Positions 14,950 to 19,781 of a stretch of 19,781 nucleotides of DNA are shown here, piece by piece. The notes beneath the pieces were generated by a model that ran no database searches, was not told the DNA's origin, and saw only the letters and a list, made by a program, of their open reading frames with translations. Origin of the DNA: Calditrichota bacterium (lineage in GTDB: Bacteria > Zixibacteria > MSB-5A5 > GN15 > FEB-12); contig QQUK01000376.1 in assembly GCA_008501655.1 (NCBI GenBank), positions 1 to 19,781 on the forward strand, given 5' to 3'. Position 1 is the first letter of the stretch. Each line of letters starts with the position of its first letter. The translations under genes were made by a program, and so were the position numbers.

Positions 14950-14990
14950 AACTGGCAGGATCGAAAGAATGCTGCCAGTTTTGATTTATT
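14950..14990 (+). terminator. Terminator-like hairpin between convergent genes
   Basis: AACTGGCAG (14950-14958), a 13-base loop, CTGCCAGTT (14972-14980), then TTGATTTATTGTT. A perfect nine-pair stem with a T-rich tail on the plus strand serves the secreted orphan gene; it may also catch minus-strand transcripts that pass 15010. It is 213 bases after the plus-strand stop, beyond the REP copies. Confidence 0.6.
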
Positions 14991-15009
14991 GTTAAAAGCG
15001 GAACTTCGG

Positions 15010-16881
15010 TTACTTACTGCTATAACTTGAATTTCCATTTGACAAGTTGTTTTGCGCAAGTTTATTCACTAAGGCTTTTAATTCATCAATCTCAGTTTGC
15101 AAAGAATTTAATTTTGTTTGCTGTTCTTTTGAAGCTTCAATAAGTAATGCCACTAAGCGAGGGTAATCTACTGATTTAGCGTCTGTACCATTTTCTTCAA
15201 ATACAACAACCTCCGGAATAATTTCTCCGACCTCTTCAGCAATCAATCCAATGTCATGTTTTCCATCAGCTTTCCAATTGTATTCAACTCCACGTAGTTG
15301 TTGGACTTTGCCTAAGGCACCGGTAAGAGTTTTAATGTTCTCTTTCCAGCGACGAGAACTATATGTTGTCCAGGCATCGGCGATAGGATCAGTTGCAGAA
15401 CTCTGTACAACAGAAATTATATTTGTACCAGTTGATGTACCTATTTGTAAATCACCGTCAACGCGAATATCCATTTGACCGTCTGAGTCAAGGTCAGCAA
15501 TTTCAACAGAACCAGGGACTGCTCCTGCACCAGCATCTTCAGTAGAGATAAATAATCTACCTCCTCCGCCACCGCCACCTCGTATTGTAACGGTAGAATC
15601 ACCTTGGGTATTTAACAAACTAATTTCACCACCAGAACTTTTAAGAGAAATTCCAATCAGTCCACTATCATTCAATGTAGAATCTATGAATGAAAGCCTG
15701 GCTAAAGAATTGTTTACCAGTGATTCCAATGCTCTCTTTGAATCTGCTTTTGAGAGGTTCATCTGAGCTTTTGAGGTGTCTGTAACAATTGATGCTGATG
15801 AAGCTATAGCATCAATCAATTCTGCTTTGTTCATAAATAGAGAAGCACCACCTTCATCAACAATCATATCAAAAACAGTGTCATCATCGTCATCGTCATC
15901 GAGCCGTCTGAGTGATACACTCACACCGGTTGTGTCATTTAAGGTAGTAGTGGATGACAATTTTATAGTTGCCCCAGTCTGAGGATTTCGACCGGTTCTG
16001 GCAGCTCTCTTTCTTACTCCTGATGGTACAATACTCAAATCTATATCAGAGGCTATAGCATCAATCAGTTCTGCTTTATTCATAAACATAATCACACTTG
16101 TATCATCTATTTGCATGTGAAGCTTAGCTATAGCATCAATCAATTCCCCTTTATTCATATAAAGAGCTGTACCACTGGAATCTGTTAATATGGAAAAAGT
16201 TGTGTCAGCGACAGAATTAGTTATTAAAAATTTACCTCCTCCAATGTTGGTAGCATTAACTGACCCTTTGATTTCCATATCTCCATCAATATCCCCATTG
16301 TCAATACGCAGTGCAATTGCTGTATCACCGACAAGATTTGTCAGAGTAATATTACCCGGGTCAAAAGCTGTACTTGTTCCATTTCCAGGAGGATGAAGGT
16401 TTTTTATTATCCCCCTCCTAGCATTTGCATCCCATGCTATTGTTGTATCGCCAAGCGAATCGGTCATGTTCAAGATGCCATTGCCAGTGCTGATATCTCC
16501 TTGAAGAGCTAAAGCAACAGCAGCTGAAGGTACTGAACTCAATTTTGTCCGGGGTGAAAGTTCTGCATCAGAGCTAACCTGAATTCCCATCCATAAGAAG
16601 TCTGGATGAACAGGCATAGTTGACATATCAAGAGGAGTAATCGTCCCCAATACGACTGAGTAGAGTCCATCTGTAACTTGAACCGTATGAGTTTCTTCCC
16701 AGAGAATATCTGTTCCAGTAGGTGTAGCATAGAGTCTATATGTTAAATCAAACAGACCTGTTGAAGGAATTCCGGTAGCATTTAAAAGTCTACCCTGATG
16801 TGCCATAGTCATTGGTGCTGAAAAGATGGTAGAACTGATTAATAATACCATTACAATCGAAATGAAGAATGATTTACGCAT
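15010..16881 (-). CDS. Secreted repeat protein with C-terminal S74 intramolecular chaperone (tail-fibre type)
   Basis: A 623-residue protein with a signal peptide (about 1-22). Residues 25-125 form the widespread secreted domain with HQGRLLNATG, LTYRLYATPTG, GLYSVVLG, FLWMGIQV and SSVPSAAVA. The central part (130-490) has beta-type repeats (L.N..GDTTI) and three MNK(A/G)ELIDAIA units at 242-252, 267-277 and 350-360, plus a degenerate fourth (about 375-387), an Asp run (328-334) and a Gly run (435-441). Residues 508-575 (SSRRWKENIKTL...YNWKADG..DIGLIAEEV) are a peptidase S74 chaperone of endosialidase; the following 580-610 is a coiled coil. In phage tail spikes this domain trimerises the fibre and then cleaves itself near a Ser, here probably Ser508 or Ser509. 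Together this suggests a trimeric surface or secreted fibre rather than a prophage, since no phage genes are nearby. ATG 16881 has AGAAAGG seven bases upstream. Confidence 0.85.
   Translation of the reverse strand: MRKSFFISIVMVLLISSTIFSAPMTMAHQGRLLNATGIPSTGLFDLTYRLYATPTGTDILWEETHTVQVTDGLYSVVLGTITPLDMSTMPVHPDFLWMGIQVSSDAELSPRTKLSSVPSAAVALALQGDISTGNGILNMTDSLGDTTIAWDANARRGIIKNLHPPGNGTSTAFDPGNITLTNLVGDTAIALRIDNGDIDGDMEIKGSVNATNIGGGKFLITNSVADTTFSILTDSSGTALYMNKGELIDAIAKLHMQIDDTSVIMFMNKAELIDAIASDIDLSIVPSGVRKRAARTGRNPQTGATIKLSSTTTLNDTTGVSVSLRRLDDDDDDDTVFDMIVDEGGASLFMNKAELIDAIASSASIVTDTSKAQMNLSKADSKRALESLVNNSLARLSFIDSTLNDSGLIGISLKSSGGEISLLNTQGDSTVTIRGGGGGGGRLFISTEDAGAGAVPGSVEIADLDSDGQMDIRVDGDLQIGTSTGTNIISVVQSSATDPIADAWTTYSSRRWKENIKTLTGALGKVQQLRGVEYNWKADGKHDIGLIAEEVGEIIPEVVVFEENGTDAKSVDYPRLVALLIEASKEQQTKLNSLQTEIDELKALVNKLAQNNLSNGNSSYSSK
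15803..16159 (-). repeat. Three near-identical 33-35 base repeats within the fibre-like gene
   Basis: Copies at 15803-15837, 16052-16086 and 16127-16159 encode (Y/F)MNK(A/G)ELIDAIA. The first two differ at 2 of 35 bases; the third differs at 3 of 33 from the first. Near-identity at DNA level while intervening sequence diverges indicates recent duplication or conversion, and homologous recombination between copies would change protein length in frame. Confidence 0.85.
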
Positions 16882-16959
16882 TGGATTACCTTTCTGAAAA
16901 TGTATAATTATTTATTATTCTGCGTTTAATAAGTGGACTTAATAGTTCTAATAACTCTA

Positions 16960-16988
16960 AGTATAGCCTTCGGGATACATTTTAGCAA
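16960..16988 (-). promoter_or_regulatory. Promoter of the fibre-like gene
   Basis: On the minus strand, TTGCTA (16983-16988), 17 bases, TATACT (16960-16965), with a start near 16953 and a leader of about 70 bases. Between it and the upstream gene lies only a short palindrome, CCTATT-TT-AATAGG (17021-17034). Confidence 0.6.
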
Positions 16989-17068
16989 GTAAGTTTTATG
17001 TCCATATAATTTATTCGTATCCTATTTTAATAGGTTAAAGTAACTCAGTATAAAGTAAGTATTGCCAA

Positions 17069-19174
17069 TTATTCGATACCTGTAACATTAATATTGTTTG
17101 GATATTTAATTTTGAATGGAATCGAAATTGTATCTTTCATGTTTGGTTTGATGATTGATACCCATTGTGCTATACCATTTTCAAACAGGGTAAAATCTTC
17201 CGGGAAAATATCTCCAAAATCGATTTTGACTTCTTTATCGACTGTTACCGGCAGCGGTTCTTCGATGATTAGTTCGATATCTTTTGCGGAATTATTTGTA
17301 ATTGCAATGTTGATTTGTTGACTTAATTTAATATCTGACTTACCAAATTCTTTCTTGTAATCTACAATAGATCTTTTGATTTCTATCGTTTTGTCAATAC
17401 CAAATGGAAGTTCAAATTCCTGGTTTGGAGCAATAAAGTCTGCGATGACAGCTTTTCCGATAAAGTCAGAATCTACGAATAATTGAACCAGCCCGGAAAA
17501 GAGCGGGAGATTGTCGAGATTGGTGATTCTTGCCAGCCGGAACACATGTTCTTTTCTTTTTGGCCGAGCGATTGCTTCTACTTTACAAGGGAGGATGTTT
17601 TCGGAAATGAAAACACGTTTGGCATCAGTTCCGGATGGGATTGATTCTTTTTGAGTCAGATGGAAGGTAGTTTTGAAATCATCCCGGTCAAGTTTGACTC
17701 CTTCTTTTAAAAGGAAGTTTTGGGAAGAAACCGGTGTAAGGAGTTTATTGTGTATTTTTATAGAAGGGTTTGAATTCATTACAGATACACCATCTGTAAT
17801 ATACCCGACTTCAAAGGCTCTGCCACCGTGGATATAATATCCACTTCCATCTGTTACAACTCCTGAGACTTGCGTTAACAATTCATCTACAGTAGTAACC
17901 GGTTGTCTTTCGATGACCTCTTTGGACAGCATTACTTCATTTTGAGTTTTAAATTTATCAAGGACATCATGATGGGCGGTAACATAGATTTCCTCTCCTA
18001 TACCGGTTATTTTTTTATTTAAATAAAATTTATATGGTTCGTCATCCTCCGGTAGTACGATCACGTCCTGAATTTCAATTGTATTATATTCCAGGTGGGT
18101 AATCTTTAAGTTATAAACACCGGGTTCGAGTTTTTTTATCAGAAAATTACCGTCAGTACCAGAAATAGCACCGAAGCTGGTATTTTGTATTGTAATCGAT
18201 GCTCCATAAATCGGTTGGTTAGTTTCTTTGTCGAATAATGATCCGGTTATCTGTCCATACATCCCGTTGTACAGTGAAAAGTCGATATACCTACCAATGT
18301 ACCAGGGGATAAGTTGACCGGAGCCAACAGATTCAGTCGGGTTGGTTGAGGAGATAGAAACGGCAACATTGCTCCAATCCTCACCTGAGTTCTGTTTTAT
18401 GTCTGCCATCAATGTAAATGAAACTTTAGATTTATCCATATCTAATCTTGCATTGTATACAGGATTCCATGATGCATCAGGGATGAGATACTCTAAATAG
18501 ATTGTAACAGGTCTGTTCTTTTTAATTAACACAGTCACATCTACACTTTTTGATCGGTTGTATTCTTTTTTCTGAATTTGCTTTAATATGAATTTAAAAT
18601 CACTTATCTGCTTTCTACATATTTTTAATTCCCTGTTATAATAATTTATCGAATCATTAATGTTTTTAATGTTCTTTCCTATGAATTGGAAAGCATTATT
18701 CCAGGTATCCATATCTATGGCACCTTCGGTAATGTTTTTCTCTATTTCAGTTTTTGAAGTAGATGTAAATTGAGAAAGGAATTGTTTTTGTTCAGTGAAC
18801 GATTCAAGATATCCTTTCAGTTTTGGTTCCTTGATGTTTATCAGAGTGTCAAGTGTATGAATGATATCCGAGGGGTCTTTGTTTGATTTTATTTCGTCGG
18901 TAATTGTCTGATATGTCAATCCTAAGATTGAAATATCATCTTTATTATCAGTATATGCCCGAAGCGTTGACGGTATCAGTTTTATAGGTAACTGAGAGAA
19001 GGTAATATGGTGGGTACCGGGGTTTTCTGTTATTGATATAACCCTGGTAACTTTCGCCTGATTTTGAAAGACAGTTACATGCGATATGGCAGAGTTTGAT
19101 TTGGGAACTGCATAGATGATTGGCGATAGAAGTAGAACGGTGAGGAGTATCGCTATACGGTAGAAGAAACGCAT
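17069..19174 (-). CDS. MuiA/DUF4139-family secreted protein with inserted CarboxypepD_reg and partial TonB-plug domains
   Basis: A 701-residue protein with a signal peptide (about 1-22). Residues 30-130 match the N-terminal DUF4140-type domain (ISHVTVFQNQAKVTRV), followed by a coiled-coil region (110-210). The DUF4139 part begins at about 225 (YLEYLIPDASWNPVYNARLD, SSTNPTESV...LIPWYI) and resumes at about 480-695 with beta-rich sequence (FLLKEGVKLDRDDF, EEPLPVTVDKEVKI). Between, residues 307-384 form a carboxypeptidase-regulatory-like domain (GQITGSLFDKETNQPIYGAS) and 395-470 resemble the front half of a TonB-dependent receptor plug (VDELLTQVSGVV, YIHGGRAFEVGYITDGVSV). No barrel follows. It is probably periplasmic or attached to the outer membrane; the role is unknown, with MuiA named for a mucoidy phenotype in Pseudomonas. 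ATG 19174 has AAGGAGG six bases upstream, the strongest ribosome site in the window. Confidence 0.85.
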   Translation of the reverse strand: MRFFYRIAILLTVLLLSPIIYAVPKSNSAISHVTVFQNQAKVTRVISITENPGTHHITFSQLPIKLIPSTLRAYTDNKDDISILGLTYQTITDEIKSNKDPSDIIHTLDTLINIKEPKLKGYLESFTEQKQFLSQFTSTSKTEIEKNITEGAIDMDTWNNAFQFIGKNIKNINDSINYYNRELKICRKQISDFKFILKQIQKKEYNRSKSVDVTVLIKKNRPVTIYLEYLIPDASWNPVYNARLDMDKSKVSFTLMADIKQNSGEDWSNVAVSISSTNPTESVGSGQLIPWYIGRYIDFSLYNGMYGQITGSLFDKETNQPIYGASITIQNTSFGAISGTDGNFLIKKLEPGVYNLKITHLEYNTIEIQDVIVLPEDDEPYKFYLNKKITGIGEEIYVTAHHDVLDKFKTQNEVMLSKEVIERQPVTTVDELLTQVSGVVTDGSGYYIHGGRAFEVGYITDGVSVMNSNPSIKIHNKLLTPVSSQNFLLKEGVKLDRDDFKTTFHLTQKESIPSGTDAKRVFISENILPCKVEAIARPKRKEHVFRLARITNLDNLPLFSGLVQLFVDSDFIGKAVIADFIAPNQEFELPFGIDKTIEIKRSIVDYKKEFGKSDIKLSQQINIAITNNSAKDIELIIEEPLPVTVDKEVKIDFGDIFPEDFTLFENGIAQWVSIIKPNMKDTISIPFKIKYPNNINVTGIE

Positions 19175-19264
19175 ACTGAGCCTCCTTGAAAAGATTATGT
19201 TTTATGAGGGGAGTTCTACCTTAGTAACGATACTGATTTGTTTTTGTTTAACTATTTATTCAAA

Positions 19265-19780
19265 TCAAACAAACGTAGCTATTTCATCAAGAGGTTTTTT
19301 GGTGATGTTTGGAACTTTGGCACCGTCTTCGGGATAACCGACTGTCAGAATCAAAAAGGGTGTTTCATGTTTGGGGCGATTCAGAATATCACGCAAAAAG
19401 AACATCGGTTTAGGGGTGTGTGTTAATGAAACAAGTCCGGCGTTATGGATGGCGGTAATGAGCATACCGGTGGCGATGCCGACTGATTCATTAATATAAT
19501 AATGATGTTCCAGTTCACCCGATTCATCGACTTTATGTTTTTGAGCAAAGATGACAATCAGATAGGGAGCGGTTTCCAGATATCCTTTGTGTTCGTTGGT
19601 TACGAGGGGAGCGAGGTCATCGAGCCAGTAGTCGGGTGCTTTGTTATTATAGAAATCATTTTCAACATTTTCTGCTTGTTCTCTGATCTGTTTTTTGATT
19701 TCCGGGTTTGAAACAACGACAAAATGCCAGGGTTGTTTGTTGGCTCCGTTTGGGGCGGTCCCAGCGGTAAGGAGGCATTG
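19265..19780 (-). CDS. Nitroreductase-family flavoprotein, N-terminus outside the window
   Basis: The frame is open from the window edge (first full codon at 19780) to TGA at 19265-19267, giving 172 residues of an FMN-dependent nitroreductase. The visible part starts in the FMN-binding stretch (GTAPNGANKQPWHFVVV), continues through APDYWLDDLAPL, YLIVIFAQKH, ESVGIATGMLITAIHNAGL and THTPKPMFFLRDILNRP and ends LTVGYPEDGAKVPNITKKPLDEI. These are hallmarks of the subfamily that includes iodotyrosine deiodinase-like proteins. They reduce nitro, quinone or halogenated aromatic substrates using NAD(P)H; the real substrate is unknown. The MuiA-like gene lies 90 bases downstream on the same strand, with no terminator visible between them. 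Internal ATG 19465 is not a start: homologous sequence continues upstream. Confidence 0.9.
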   Translation of the reverse strand, partial: QCLLTAGTAPNGANKQPWHFVVVSNPEIKKQIREQAENVENDFYNNKAPDYWLDDLAPLVTNEHKGYLETAPYLIVIFAQKHKVDESGELEHHYYINESVGIATGMLITAIHNAGLVSLTHTPKPMFFLRDILNRPKHETPFLILTVGYPEDGAKVPNITKKPLDEIATFV

Positions 19781-19781
19781 T

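Noticed and set aside
15010..16881. Prophage tail-fibre gene
   Set aside because: Despite the S74 domain, the protein has a signal peptide and a secreted N-terminal domain, and no phage structural, lysis or integrase gene is near.
17021..17034. Palindrome CCTATT-TT-AATAGG as terminator of the MuiA-like gene
   Set aside because: Stem is AT-rich, the two-base loop is too tight, and there is no U-tract on the minus strand.

Overview
The window looks like chromosomal DNA from a Gram-negative bacterium, probably of the FCB superphylum (the Bacteroidetes/Chlorobi/Fibrobacteres neighbourhood, including candidate phyla such as Zixibacteria). The evidence is a short (284 aa) primary-type sigma factor lacking region 1.1, an outer-membrane beta-barrel candidate, a periplasmic adaptor with MacB-type permeases, a carboxypeptidase-regulatory plus TonB-plug segment, and an environmental-type secreted protein ending in a tail-fibre chaperone. 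The phylum assignment is an inference. Base composition is uneven: the htrA region is GC-rich (34 of 60 bases at 3781-3840), whereas two orphan genes are very AT-rich (12 of 60 G+C at 14161-14220; 16 of 60 at 5101-5160). There are no rRNA or tRNA genes, no CRISPR array, and no transposase gene.

Layout. 1-344: 3' end of an NDP-sugar epimerase. 351-1976 (-): GT-C type membrane glycosyltransferase, possibly a leaderless transcript. 2086-4538 (-): htrA followed by the primary sigma factor gene, ending at a clear terminator. 4642-5441: AT-rich orphan four-helix membrane gene flanked by a direct repeat. 5479-6207 (-): exported peroxiredoxin-like protein, divergent from a PfkB sugar kinase (6453-7367, +). 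7523-9122 (+): small secreted Ca-loop/CDGTG protein plus a probable outer-membrane beta-barrel. 9119-9637 (-): small protein with a soluble N-terminal domain and two membrane helices. 9717-13507 (-): three-gene export operon (adaptor, permease, permease) with no ATPase gene. 13627-14882: three REP-like palindromes around an AT-rich secreted orphan. 15010-16881 (-): secreted S74-chaperone protein with recent internal repeats. 17069-19174 (-): MuiA/DUF4139-family protein carrying an inserted carboxypeptidase-regulatory plus partial TonB-plug module. 19265-end (-): nitroreductase, 5' end outside the window.

Most of the genes act at the envelope: glycan assembly (epimerase and GT-C), periplasmic quality control (HtrA), periplasmic redox defence (peroxiredoxin), export (adaptor and permeases), and several secreted or outer-membrane proteins of unknown role. 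The most notable observations are the MuiA/plug fusion, the REP elements with compensatory base changes in their stems, the repeat-flanked orphan membrane gene, a perfect 13-bp hairpin inside a signal-peptide coding region, and the ATPase-less MacB-type operon.
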